DNA of 64,000 nucleotides from Collinsella ihumii (GCF_900046475.1 NZ_FCOU01000005.1:124001-188000), one strand, 5' to 3'; counted from the first letter of the stretch, positions 43,802-54,712 are shown. Translations and numbers: made by a program. Notes: generated from the letters alone by a model not told the origin.

Positions 43802-44908
43802 GTGGGCATCTACGCGCGGACGTTGACGGTTCACAACTATCGCAGTTACGAGCTGTATGAGCTGGAGCTCGACGAGGGTGTCACCGTCCTTGTGGGACCC
43901 AATGCCGCGGGCAAGACCAATCTGGTGGAGGCGCTGCAGCTGCTGACGGCGGGGCAATCGTTTCGCCGCCCCTCCCCTTCCGACCTCGTGCGCGACGGCG
44001 CCCCGGGCACGAAGATCGAGCTGCGCCTGGAAGGCGACGGCCGCGTTCTCGACATGGGCATGACCGTCGAGCGCGGACGGCGCGCGTTTTCCAAGAACGG
44101 CAAGAAGGTGACGGCGTCGGGCGTGCGGGGCGTGCTGCCGAGCGTGCTGTTCTGCCCGGATCACCTCGATATGATCAAGCGCTCGGCATCTGTGCGCCGG
44201 GCTGCGCTCGATGACTTCGGTGTGCAGCTGAACGAGAGCTACGCGCAGCTCGTCGGCGCCTATGAGCGCACTCTCGAGCAGCGCAACAACCTACTCAAGG
44301 ACCGCTTCGCCTCGCACGATCTGCTCGGTGCGTGGGACGATGCGCTCATCACCGCCGGCGCGTCGGTGCTGGTGCATCGCTTGGCCCTGCTCGAGCGCGT
44401 GCGCGAGCGCCTGGTCGACGTCTACGCCAGGATCGCTCCACGTGAAACGGTCGATGTCCGGTACCGCGCCTCCATCGGCGATATACCTGCGGCCTCGGCC
44501 CGCGACCGCGACGCGGTCGCCTCCTGTTTCGCCGCGGCGCTCGCCGAGACGCGCGAGGACGAGGTCCGGCGCGGGCTCACGCTCGTCGGACCGCACCGCG
44601 ACGAGATCGTCTTTCTCGTCGACGGCCGCGAGGCGCGCTCCTTTGCCAGCCAGGGCCAGCAGCGCAGCCTCGTCCTCGCGTGGAAGATCGCGGAGGTCGA
44701 GGTCACCTACGACATTCTGGGCCGCTATCCGATCCTGCTGCTCGACGACGTCATGAGCGAGCTCGACGCCGCGCGCCGTGAATCGATCATGCGGTTCGTC
44801 GAGGGTGAGATCCAGACGGTCATCACCACGACGAACCTGGGTTATTTTTCCGATGGCATCTTGGATGCCTCGAAGGTGGTGGGCATCGGTGAAGAGAAGC
44901 GAGCGTAA
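43802..44908 (+). CDS. recF: DNA replication and repair protein RecF
   Basis: A 368-residue ABC-type ATPase that loads RecA at gaps. Motifs: Walker A GPNAAGKTNLVEAL, signature SFASQGQQRSLVLAWKIA, Walker B PILLLDDVMSELD. The GTG start at 43802 has AAGGAGG upstream, just after the palindromes. The last 20 bp overlap the next gene. Confidence 0.96.
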   Translation: MGIYARTLTVHNYRSYELYELELDEGVTVLVGPNAAGKTNLVEALQLLTAGQSFRRPSPSDLVRDGAPGTKIELRLEGDGRVLDMGMTVERGRRAFSKNGKKVTASGVRGVLPSVLFCPDHLDMIKRSASVRRAALDDFGVQLNESYAQLVGAYERTLEQRNNLLKDRFASHDLLGAWDDALITAGASVLVHRLALLERVRERLVDVYARIAPRETVDVRYRASIGDIPAASARDRDAVASCFAAALAETREDEVRRGLTLVGPHRDEIVFLVDGREARSFASQGQQRSLVLAWKIAEVEVTYDILGRYPILLLDDVMSELDAARRESIMRFVEGEIQTVITTTNLGYFSDGILDASKVVGIGEEKRA

Positions 44909-45440
44909 GGGCGAGACGCACAGCCTGGCCGATTTCATCCCCCTCGAGCGCCGCCGCATCCTCGACGGGGCATCCGAGACCAAGCTCGCGCAGATGCGCG
45001 CCGCGGAGGCGACGCACGACGTCTACCATGCGTGGAACCAGGTGTGCGCGGGGACCCGGGAGGGCGAGCACGTGACGGGCCTGCACTATGTGCCCGAATC
45101 GAACGAGCTCATCGTCTACGCCGACGGCTCGACATGGGTGGGCGAGCTCACCATGATGCGCGAGATCATCCGCGCGCGCATGTACCGGCTCGGGGTCGAT
45201 ATCGCCGGTATCAAGGTCAAGCTTTCGCGCGAGGGCTACGCGCGTCCCAAGGCGGGCGCTCCCCGCACGCATGCCCAGAGCCCCTCCCCTGCTTCCCATC
45301 GCGCCGTGGCGCGCCACCCGTTGACGGCGGAGGAGGACGCGCGTCTTGACGATAGGGTCTCCGGCATCGCCGACGAACGCCTGAGGGATGCGCTCAAACG
45401 GGCTATAAAGGCCAGTTTTGAATGCGAAGACTCCCGATAG
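44889..45440 (+). CDS. dciA: DciA-family (DUF721) replicative-helicase loader
   Basis: A 183-residue protein. The GTG at 44889 lies inside the recF 3' end. The DUF721 core is residues about 30-110: AEATHDVYHAWNQVCAGTRE, HVTGLHYVPESNELIVYADG and WVGELTMMREIIRARMYRLG. DciA proteins load DnaB in bacteria lacking DnaC/DnaI; the position between recF and gyrB is the usual one in Actinobacteria. The start is less certain than the family. Confidence 0.85.
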   Translation: MKRSERKGETHSLADFIPLERRRILDGASETKLAQMRAAEATHDVYHAWNQVCAGTREGEHVTGLHYVPESNELIVYADGSTWVGELTMMREIIRARMYRLGVDIAGIKVKLSREGYARPKAGAPRTHAQSPSPASHRAVARHPLTAEEDARLDDRVSGIADERLRDALKRAIKASFECEDSR

Positions 45441-45488
45441 GCCAAAACGGGCGCAAATCGCGTCTGGTGGTCTTGTAGGGGTATTTGA

Positions 45489-47591
<2,103 letters not shown>

Positions 47592-47607
47592 CGCGCTGAG
47601 TCGGCTG

Positions 47608-47715
47608 GGGGGTTGGTTGGGGACGGGTTCGTTCCAGCCCAGCCCCTGATGGGGGAACTCTGACTGCCTACACACTGGGGATGGGCTGGAACGAACCCGT
47701 CCCCAACCAACCCCC
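47608..47715. repeat. REPIN-like inverted repeat between gyrB and gyrA
   Basis: Two 34-bp perfect inverted arms (47608-47641 and 47682-47715) are separated by 40 bp. Each arm contains TTGGGGACGGGTTCGTTCCA, also found once at 27.6 kb. A pair of inverted REP units around a short spacer is the REPIN architecture. Confidence 0.9.
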
Positions 47716-47784
47716 AACCCACGGCCGACTGCGACTGAGTCAGACCGAACCAGACCAGACCACGACTAAACCAGGAGGTAGCAC

Positions 47785-50565
47785 GTGGCAGATGATATGA
47801 ACAACACGCCCGGCGCCGGCGGCGAGGGTACCGAGGGCCTGCCCGAGGACCTCAAGCGCCTGCTGGCCCGCGCCGAGACGCAGAACGACGACGGCGAGAC
47901 GGTCGGCTACGACCCAGACGCCGTCGACGAGGACGAGGAAGACGATGACCAGGAGCTCGAGGAGAGCTTCGGCACCGTAGACCGCGGCGAGGATGCCGGC
48001 GAGGACATCAACGGCGGATCGCTCCAGATCTCCGAGTTCGGACACGAGATGAAGCAGTCCTTCATCGAGTACTCGATGTCGGTCATCACGGCGCGTGCCC
48101 TGCCCGATGTGCGCGATGGCTTGAAGCCGGTGCACCGCCGCATCCTCTACGCCATGAACGAGTCGGGCATCTACCCCAACCGTCCGCATAAGAAGTCGGC
48201 CTGGACGGTCGGCGAGGTTATCGGCAAGTACCACCCCCACGGCGACGTTGCGGTGTACGACACCATGGTCCGCCTGGCGCAGTGGTTCTCCATGCGCACG
48301 CCCCTGATCGACGGCCACGGCAACTTCGGCAACATCGACGGCGACGGCGCGGCGGCCATGCGTTACACGGAAAGCCGTCTGGCCAAGCCGGCCATGGAGC
48401 TCCTGCGCGACCTTCAGAAGGATACGGTCGACTGGCAGCCGAACTACGACGAGTCGCTCGCCGAGCCCCAGGTGCTTCCGGCGCGCTTCCCCAACCTGCT
48501 CGTCAACGGCTCTTCGGGCATCGCGGTCGGCATGGCCACGAACATCCCCCCGCACAACCTCGCCGAGGCCGTCGAGGCGACCTGCATGCTCATCGACAAC
48601 CCGGACGCCACGACGGAAGAGCTCATGACCGTCATGCCCGGTCCCGACTTCCCCACCGGTGCCCGCATCATGGGGTCGGACGGTATCCGCCAGGCATATG
48701 AGACGGGCCGCGGCTCCATCACCGTGCGCGCCAAGGCACATGTCGAGTCCACCAAGACCGGCCGCAACCGCCTTGTGTTCACCGAGATCCCCTATCAGGT
48801 GAACAAGGGCAACCTGCAGGAGAAGATCGCCCAGCTCGTCAACGAGAAGCGCATCGAGGGCATCTCCGACATGCGCGACGAGTCGACGCAGAAGGGCATC
48901 CGCCTGGTCATCGAGCTCAAGAAGGGCGTGATCCCGCAGGTCGTCCTGAACAACCTGTATAAGTACACCTCGCTGCAGAACACGTTCGGCGTGAACAACC
49001 TCGCACTCGTGAACGGTGTTCCCAAATGCCTGTCCCTGCGCGACATGCTGCGTTGCTACATCGACCACCAGGTCGACGTCGTCACCCGCCGCACGCGCTT
49101 CGACCTCAAGAAGGCCCAGGCTCGCGCCCATATCCTCGAGGGCTACCTGCTGGCGCTCGACCACATCGACGAGGTCATCTCCATCATCCGCTCCTCGCGC
49201 ACCGACTCCGAGGCGAGCGCCCGCCTGATCGAGCGGTTCGGCTTCAGCCCCGAGCAGACCACGGCCATCCTCGAGATGAAGCTGCGCCGTCTGACCGGTT
49301 TGGAGCGCGACAAGATCCAGGAGGAGCTGGACGGCCTGCGCCGCGCCATCGCCTACTACGAGGACCTCTTGGCGCACGAGGAGAAGGTCCTCGGCGTGAT
49401 CAAGGAGGAGATGCGCGAAATCTCGCGCAAGTACGGCGACAAGCGCCGCACCGAGATCTGCGCCGCCGAGCGTGACCTGGACGTCGAGGACCTCATCGCC
49501 GACGAGGACATGGTCGTCACCATCACGCACACGGGCTACGTCAAGCGCATCCCCGTGGCAGCCTACCGCGCGCAGAAGCGCGGCGGCAAGGGCGTGACGG
49601 GCGCGAACCTCAAAGAGGATGACGTCATCGACGAGATGTTCATCGCGAGCACGCATGAATACGTGCTGTTCTTCTCAAACCGCGGCAAGGTGTACCGCCT
49701 GAAGGTCCATGAGCTTCCGGTCGGCACGCGCCAGGCGCGCGGCACCGCGATCGTGAACCTGCTGCCGTTCGAGGAGGGCGAGAAGATCGCGAGCGTCATC
49801 TCCTGCCGCGAGTTCCCCGACAACGAGTACCTCATGTTCGCCACTGCGAGCGGCATGGTCAAGAAGACCGTGATGAGCGCCTATGACCGCAGCCGCCGCG
49901 ACGGCATCATCGCCATCAACCTCAAGAACGGCGACCACCTGCTCGACGTGCGCCGCGTTCGCGAGGGCGACAAGGTCATCCTCGCCACCACGGCCGGCAA
50001 GGCGATCATGTTCTCCGAGGAGCAGGTGCGCGCCACGGGTCGCGACACGAGCGGTGTGCGCGGCATCACGATGAAGGGCGAGACCACGGTGCTCGGCATG
50101 GAGATCTCCAACGGCCGTGGCGATCTGTTCGTCATCACGGAGCGCGGCTTCGGCAAGCGCACGCCGATTGCCGACTACCCCGAGCAGAACCGTGGCGGTC
50201 AGGGCGTCTACACCATCCAGATGACCGACAAGAAGGGCAATCTGGCTGCCATGAAGACGGTCGGCCCGCAGCACGAGCTGTTCATCATCACCGAGGGCGC
50301 GACGGTTATCCGCGTGAAGACCGAGGAGATTTCCAAGACCGGTCGCGCCACGCAGGGCGTCAAGATGATGACGGTGGCCGACGGCGACCGCGTGTGCGCC
50401 GTGGCGCGCATGACGAGCGCTAAGAAGAAGCCTAAGGCCCCTGCGGTGGCCGAGGGGCAGGAATCGCTTGATCTGGCCGCTGCGGGCGCTCTGGAGGCGC
50501 CGAGCGACGATCATGTCGATATCGGAAGCGGCGACGAGGCGCTCGAGGATCTGATGGACGAGTAG
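47785..50565 (+). CDS. gyrA: DNA gyrase subunit A with acidic N-terminal extension
   Basis: A 926-residue gyrase A starting with GTG at 47785 after AGGAGGT. Residues 1-85 are a strongly acidic extension ([14 protein letters not shown]) before the conserved [19 protein letters not shown]. The active Tyr is in RYTESRL. The quinolone pocket reads HGDVAVYDT, so V155 stands where E. coli has S83. The GyrA-box for DNA wrapping is QKRGGKGV. The C-terminus ends in a short acidic tail. The catalytic gene is in the standard gyrB-gyrA order. Confidence 0.96.
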   Translation: MADDMNNTPGAGGEGTEGLPEDLKRLLARAETQNDDGETVGYDPDAVDEDEEDDDQELEESFGTVDRGEDAGEDINGGSLQISEFGHEMKQSFIEYSMSVITARALPDVRDGLKPVHRRILYAMNESGIYPNRPHKKSAWTVGEVIGKYHPHGDVAVYDTMVRLAQWFSMRTPLIDGHGNFGNIDGDGAAAMRYTESRLAKPAMELLRDLQKDTVDWQPNYDESLAEPQVLPARFPNLLVNGSSGIAVGMATNIPPHNLAEAVEATCMLIDNPDATTEELMTVMPGPDFPTGARIMGSDGIRQAYETGRGSITVRAKAHVESTKTGRNRLVFTEIPYQVNKGNLQEKIAQLVNEKRIEGISDMRDESTQKGIRLVIELKKGVIPQVVLNNLYKYTSLQNTFGVNNLALVNGVPKCLSLRDMLRCYIDHQVDVVTRRTRFDLKKAQARAHILEGYLLALDHIDEVISIIRSSRTDSEASARLIERFGFSPEQTTAILEMKLRRLTGLERDKIQEELDGLRRAIAYYEDLLAHEEKVLGVIKEEMREISRKYGDKRRTEICAAERDLDVEDLIADEDMVVTITHTGYVKRIPVAAYRAQKRGGKGVTGANLKEDDVIDEMFIASTHEYVLFFSNRGKVYRLKVHELPVGTRQARGTAIVNLLPFEEGEKIASVISCREFPDNEYLMFATASGMVKKTVMSAYDRSRRDGIIAINLKNGDHLLDVRRVREGDKVILATTAGKAIMFSEEQVRATGRDTSGVRGITMKGETTVLGMEISNGRGDLFVITERGFGKRTPIADYPEQNRGGQGVYTIQMTDKKGNLAAMKTVGPQHELFIITEGATVIRVKTEEISKTGRATQGVKMMTVADGDRVCAVARMTSAKKKPKAPAVAEGQESLDLAAAGALEAPSDDHVDIGSGDEALEDLMDE

Positions 50566-50596
50566 CATCGGCGCCATCGCATAGCGTCTGTGACAG

Positions 50597-50633
50597 GGCG
50601 GACTGGAGGAGTTACTTCTCCGGTCCGCCTTTT
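50597..50633 (+). terminator. Terminator of gyrA
   Basis: GGCGGAC (50597-50603) and GTCCGCC (50623-50629) close a hairpin extended by GGAG/CTCC, followed by TTTT. Confidence 0.85.
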
Positions 50634-50869
50634 GCGTTGATGCTGCCGTTCGTGGGTGTCGGGCGCGCGCCATCCATGTCGCCGCGACTGAGTCATGCTG
50701 CGCCATATATGGTGTAAAGCCGTGTTTCCGCAGGTCAGAACTGCGTCAAGAACATTTGACGGTGCGGTGGGCCGCTTGCCGGCACGATGTCGGGATCCTT
50801 TGATGGTACGATGCCCCCAGTCATGGGAGCCTTCGAGGTGAAGGGGTCCGACGAGGAAAACGAGGGAGC

Positions 50870-51487
50870 ATGGAGATCGGGAACCGCATCAAGTCGCTGC
50901 GCGCGCGTGCGGGTATGTCGCAAGAAGATCTTGCGGGGCGCATCTACGTTTCGCGCCAGACGATCAGTTCGTGGGAGAACGATAAGACCTACCCCGACGT
51001 GCAGAGCCTGCTGCTCCTCTCCGAAATCTTCGACGTGACCGTTGACAGCCTGATCAAGGAGGACGTGATGACCATGACGAAGACGATTGATTCAGACGTG
51101 CGCGCCATGAAGCAGATGGCTTGGGTGATGGTGGTGTTCTTGCTGCTCATGATTGCCGCCATGGCGTGGCTGGTGGTGCAGACGGTCGTGTGGGACTGGG
51201 ATCTTGCGTATGCGGTGCCGACCTTCGTGCTCGCGCTGGTGCTGTGGTGCGTCGCGCTGTGCGCCGCCGTGCAGGTTGAGCGAATCAAAAAGAGCCATGA
51301 TCTGGTCACGTATCGCGAGATCCTGTCGTATTGGTGCGGTGAGCCAGTTGACCGCGATACCGAAAAGAGCCGTCGCGAGCGCCTGATTCCCGTATGGATG
51401 AAAACGATCCGTTTTGTCGGGATGATGGTGCTTGCGGCAGCCATTGGCTACGGCTTCGCGATGCTCGTGGACCGTCTGGTCGGGTGA
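50870..51487 (+). CDS. Xre-family regulator with membrane helices
   Basis: A 205-residue protein: an N-terminal Xre/Cro helix-turn-helix (residues 1-60, MSQEDLAGRIYVSRQTISSW), then hydrophobic segments at about 83-105, 115-135 and 178-200. This class of membrane-tethered Xre protein often controls its own gene or a nearby transporter, but none is adjacent. The ATG follows GGGAG. It converges on the bifunctional-nuclease gene. Confidence 0.8.
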   Translation: MEIGNRIKSLRARAGMSQEDLAGRIYVSRQTISSWENDKTYPDVQSLLLLSEIFDVTVDSLIKEDVMTMTKTIDSDVRAMKQMAWVMVVFLLLMIAAMAWLVVQTVVWDWDLAYAVPTFVLALVLWCVALCAAVQVERIKKSHDLVTYREILSYWCGEPVDRDTEKSRRERLIPVWMKTIRFVGMMVLAAAIGYGFAMLVDRLVG

Positions 51488-51541
51488 GTGGCTGTTTGGC
51501 GAACAGGCTGCGTCTCGATGGCGCCGTGATCCGCGTAAGTC

Positions 51542-51576
51542 AAGGCCCTGACTGAGTCTGACTCAGTCAGGGCCTT
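51542..51576. terminator. Bidirectional terminator containing GACTGAGTC
   Basis: A 16-bp perfect stem AAGGCCCTGACTGAGT / ACTCAGTCAGGGCCTT with a 3-nt loop lies between convergent genes. It includes GACTGAGTC (51550-51558) and its near-mirror GACTCAGTC. Confidence 0.85.
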
Positions 51577-51599
51577 GCTTCAGCGTTTGGGACGCGTGA

Positions 51600-52100
51600 T
51601 TAGAAGTCGTCCGGAGAGACGGAGCGCGCGAACTTGTCGAAGCGTTCGAGCTCCTCTTCCTCGTTCTCCTCGGTGCGGTACGAGATGTTTCCGGCGCGGT
51701 TCATGACGTCGTCTTCGACGTAGATCGGAGCGTTGGTGCGAACCGCAAGGGCGAGCGCGTCGCTCGGCCGAGCATCGATATGGCGCTCTTCCCCGTCGGC
51801 GTTCTCAAGAACCACCGATGCGTAGAAGATGGGTGCGTCGACACGGTCGATCTCCACACGCTCAAGCTTACCCCCCAGGGATTTGATGACGTCGACCATG
51901 AGATCATGGGTGATAGGCCGAGAGCCCTCTGTTCCATCGACGCCGCGTCCGACCGCAGCGGCCTCGTACGAACCTGTCTGAATAGAGAGCGCGCGCAGCG
52001 GGGCATCTGATGCACCCTCGGCACCGCGCTCGCGGAGCACGATGATGGATGGTACGGGGCCAGCGGCCATAATAATAGTTTCGATATCAACACGAATCAT
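51600..52100 (-). CDS. Bifunctional nuclease-domain (BFN/DUF151) protein
   Basis: A 166-residue protein starting MIRVDIETIIMAAG from the ATG at 52100, seven bases after GGAGGT. The BFN fold is recognisable from PITHDLMVDVIKSLGGKLER and RHIDARPSDALALAVRTNAPIYV split by a short strand, the two conserved blocks of DUF151. Some plant and Thermotoga members have nuclease activity; the role in Actinobacteria is unknown. The C-terminal acidic tail is extra. Confidence 0.88.
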   Translation of the reverse strand: MIRVDIETIIMAAGPVPSIIVLRERGAEGASDAPLRALSIQTGSYEAAAVGRGVDGTEGSRPITHDLMVDVIKSLGGKLERVEIDRVDAPIFYASVVLENADGEERHIDARPSDALALAVRTNAPIYVEDDVMNRAGNISYRTEENEEEELERFDKFARSVSPDDF

Positions 52101-52231
52101 TATGGCACCTCCAATAATGCTGTTCTCTGACGTACATGGTATGAACTGGATAGTAATACTACCCAAAACAGTGACGTTGTGTGCGTATACCTCCCCTTTT
52201 CACATGCTCGGAAATTTTTTCAAAAAAGTTG

Positions 52232-52261
52232 TTGACGGACGAACCCCAAGCGCGCTAATAT
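52232..52261 (+). promoter_or_regulatory. Promoter of the tRNA-Ile/tRNA-Ala unit
   Basis: TTGACG (52232-52237) and TAATAT (52256-52261) are 18 bp apart, a strong promoter about 15 bp upstream of tRNA-Ile. Confidence 0.8.
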
Positions 52262-52275
52262 TCTTTTCGCGCGAT

Positions 52276-52352
52276 GGACCTGTAGCTCAGTTGGTTAGAG
52301 CGTCCGGCTGATAACCGGGAGGTCACAAGTTCGAATCTTGTCAGGTCCACCA
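52276..52352 (+). tRNA. tRNA-Ile (GAT)
   Basis: A full 77-nt gene with acceptor GGACCTG/CAGGTCC, encoded CCA, D-arm GCTCAGTTGGTTAGAGC and anticodon loop CTGATAA (GAT). Confidence 0.95.
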
Positions 52353-52363
52353 CTTTCTTTCGC

Positions 52364-52408
52364 AATAAACACCCCAGCGAGAGCCGAGTCGCCGCTGGGG
52401 TGTTTATT
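52364..52408 (+). terminator. Strong hairpin between tRNA-Ile and tRNA-Ala
   Basis: A 16-bp perfect stem (AATAAACACCCCAGCG with CGCTGGGGTGTTTATT) around a 13-nt loop. It could stop or slow transcription after tRNA-Ile, or guide processing, since no separate promoter is seen for tRNA-Ala in the 8 bp that follow. Confidence 0.7.
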
Positions 52409-52416
52409 ACTTAAGT

Positions 52417-52492
52417 GGGGGTTTAGCTCAGCTGGGAGAGCGCGGGCTTTGCAAGCCTGAGGTCAGGGGTTCGATCCCCCTAACCTCCACCA
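52417..52492 (+). tRNA. tRNA-Ala (TGC)
   Basis: A 76-nt gene with acceptor GGGGGTT/AACCTCC that includes the G3-U70 identity pair of alanine tRNA, anticodon loop TTTGCAA (TGC), and encoded CCA. The 3' end is duplicated downstream. Confidence 0.96.
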
Positions 52493-52717
52493 CGATCATG
52501 ATGACCTCGCCACGGCGAGGTTTTTTCATATCTGGGGGCCGTGCATGGGGATCGAACCCCGTTCGGGGCCGGATCCCGAGTAAACGCGCGCGCGTTTGCC
52601 GGGGGCCGACGCAAGGCGCGCAAGCGCCGCAGCGCTGAGCGGTTGCGCAGCAATCGCGGATCCCCCTAACCTCCACCACGATCACGATGACCTCGCCACG
52701 GCGAGGTTTTTTCATAT
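52473..52717 (+). repeat. Duplicated tRNA-Ala 3' end plus terminator flanking a 127-bp GC-rich insert
   Basis: A 59-bp direct repeat (52473-52531 and 52659-52717, one mismatch, 186-bp period) contains the last 20 nt of tRNA-Ala with CCA and the terminator CCTCGCCACGGCGAGGTTTTTT. The 127-bp insert carries an antisense T-arm (GGGGATCGAACCCCG), then TAAACGCGCGCGCGTTTG and GGCGCGCAAGCGCC hairpins, the same order as the insert after tRNA-Gly. Confidence 0.85.
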
Positions 52718-52773
52718 TTGAGGGCCCCATGGCGTGCGTTCCCAAAGGCGACTGGCGATACTAGACGGGTCTA

Positions 52774-52810
52774 CAGAAAAATGGGGCTCTGAGATCGCGT
52801 CTAGAGCCCC
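52774..52810 (-). terminator. Terminator of the HTH/coiled-coil gene
   Basis: GGGGCTCT (52783-52790) and AGAGCCCC (52803-52810) form a stem; on the minus strand it is followed by ATTTTT. Confidence 0.8.
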
Positions 52811-52819
52811 TAAAATGAC

Positions 52820-53329
52820 CTACTGGCTGTCCATGTCCGAACCAGGGCCTAATAGGCCCTTAAATCCCGTTAGACGCTCCCATACTCCAGCGCTTGCCAT
52901 CAAAACGACCTGATCGTGCGCTCTGCGGGTTTCGGTCTGGGCCTCCTTGGCCGCATCTTGGGCATTATCGAGGGCGCAGGTCAGCTCTTTGATCTGGTTG
53001 TCTTTGATGGCGAGCTGGGCGTTAAGGTTGTCTATCTGGGCCTTAAGGTCGTCGATGCGCTCACGGTACACCGATACGATGGCTTCCACATCGATATGCG
53101 GCTGATTTGAGGACTCGGTCTCCCCCTCCCCCGCCGCTTGCTTCGCCTCGACGTTCTTGGTCAGAAAGTCTGCCAGCATGGAAGCACCTTCGGCATCGAT
53201 GATCAGTGCCCCTCGCGCTCCGTCGGGGTTGGCGTGACCTGACTCTCTGAGCCCGAGCTCCTTCACGGCGCGCATGACGGTTGATTTTCCACGGCCCGTG
53301 GCTTCCGCAATCTCTTTAATGGTTGGCAC
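52820..53329 (-). CDS. HTH and coiled-coil DNA-binding protein (KfrA-like layout)
   Basis: A 169-residue protein with GTG start at 53329 after AGGAA. The N-terminus is a helix-turn-helix (TIKEIAEATGRGKSTVMRAV). Residues about 85-145 form a long coiled coil (IVSVYRERIDDLKAQIDNLN and on). This layout is like plasmid KfrA or Noc-type proteins that bind DNA at many sites. It stands next to a 1.4-kb gene-free tract rich in short dyads, which may be its target. No close family name can be given. Confidence 0.7.
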   Translation of the reverse strand: MPTIKEIAEATGRGKSTVMRAVKELGLRESGHANPDGARGALIIDAEGASMLADFLTKNVEAKQAAGEGETESSNQPHIDVEAIVSVYRERIDDLKAQIDNLNAQLAIKDNQIKELTCALDNAQDAAKEAQTETRRAHDQVVLMASAGVWERLTGFKGLLGPGSDMDSQ

Positions 53330-54712
53330 GATTCGTTCCTAACTACTCCCCTATTCAAACATGACTGAGTCATGCCGTCATCAATGCATCGATTCATTAT
53401 AGCGTGAGATTCGATAGAGAATCGAATTCCCCGACTTGGGTGAAGCGATGTGAATCGATCCGACCATCGGTCGCACATTCGATTCATCAAGTGAGTCGTA
53501 CATTGCGCCGCGGTCCGCGCCACATTGTTTGGTCCGGGCTGATGTCTGCGTTAGGGGAGCGCACCTTACATCGTTTCGCCAGATCGCCCCGAAGACTGAG
53601 TTGCTCTGCCCCTTGCCTACTTCGCCTGGATCGGAGGAATGGGCTGGGCGAGCGATCGGGTACGTTTACGATCGGTCCAAGACGCACTGACGGTGAATCG
53701 TTGGTTCGATTGGAGAAATGACAAACCATAAGCATATGGATAGCATCGGCATGAATCTGGTTAGACGGGTCACAAGCAGTTTCATTTGAAGACGCAGAGA
53801 GAATCGGACGGCGGAGCATAGAGCCGGTGTGATTCATCAGACAGGTAAGATCGCTCCGAACGGGTCGAAGCGATGCGATGCCTGATTGGCTGACAGCCGG
53901 AATATCGGATGACCTGATTCGGTTGACGATCGAATAACGCATCTGTCGCATGGTGTGTTGGCGGTTCGGTCATTGTGGTCGTATCGCATTAGTGCGCATG
54001 ACGGTTGCTCAGACGAGGTATTCGGTCAAACGCGTCAAACCGCTATCGCGAATCGTTGCATGGTCTCATAGGGAAGGGAATGCAGATTCAGTCATATGAG
54101 TGAATCGCGATGAGGCGGTCGCGATGGGTCAATACAGACGATGACGAATGCTGGTGCAACACGTTCAACGAGTCGGCTCATTCAAGGGAATACCAAGATG
54201 CTACCGTTTGCGCGCCGCATGGAATCGAGTCAGGTGAGGTGCAAGGTGACAATCGATTCAAAGACTGAGTCCGCGAATCGATTGATGCAGCGTGGTTGAA
54301 TGAGTTGCGATATCGAACCGGTAACGAGATCATTGCTAACTTGCCTGGTAGAACTACAAAAAGGAATATATTATTTTGAGAATTCACCGCGCGAGCAAAT
54401 GCTTCACAAGGTCTTGCAAAAGAAGAAGTGGTTCGATGGGAATCGATTGATGGTTCTCACTCTGGAGCGGATACGGTGTGGTGTAGGCGTGGGTCGATAT
54501 TCAACGTCGAGGCCACCTGTCCGATATGGCGCAGACGGCTGTAGGGGAGACGGGGGAAGGCATTGCGCCCACCGGACAAATCGGCCGTCGAGCGGTATAA
54601 AGTCAAAAACTTTACCTAGATGGGGTACGATTCGAGTGGGTCCGTGCATAAGCCAGCCCCCTCGGTCCCCGAGGTCATTAAACCGTTTACATGGCAAGGA
54701 AAGGTATAGGCT
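53330..54712. other. Gene-free region rich in AATCGAT/GACTGAGTC dyads
   Basis: No credible gene in 1.38 kb. It carries about ten AATCGAT/ATCGATT variants and several inverted repeats: CATGACTGAGTCATG (53360-53374), ATTCGAT-N5-ATCGAAT (53409-53427), TGAATCGA-N20-TCGATTCA (53451-53486), and CAATCGATTC-N15-GAATCGATTG (54250-54284) centred exactly on a GACTGAGTC. Lower GC content than around it. The pgm promoter must be at its right end. Confidence 0.65.

Noticed and set aside
52540-52680. A second tRNA-Ala gene after the first
   Set aside because: Only the last 20 nt of the tRNA are repeated; the 5' two thirds are replaced by unrelated hairpins.
53404-53951. Two overlapping frames (105 and 154 codons) in the gene-free tract
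   Set aside because: Arginine/serine-rich chance translations without ribosome sites; they run through the dyad repeats.
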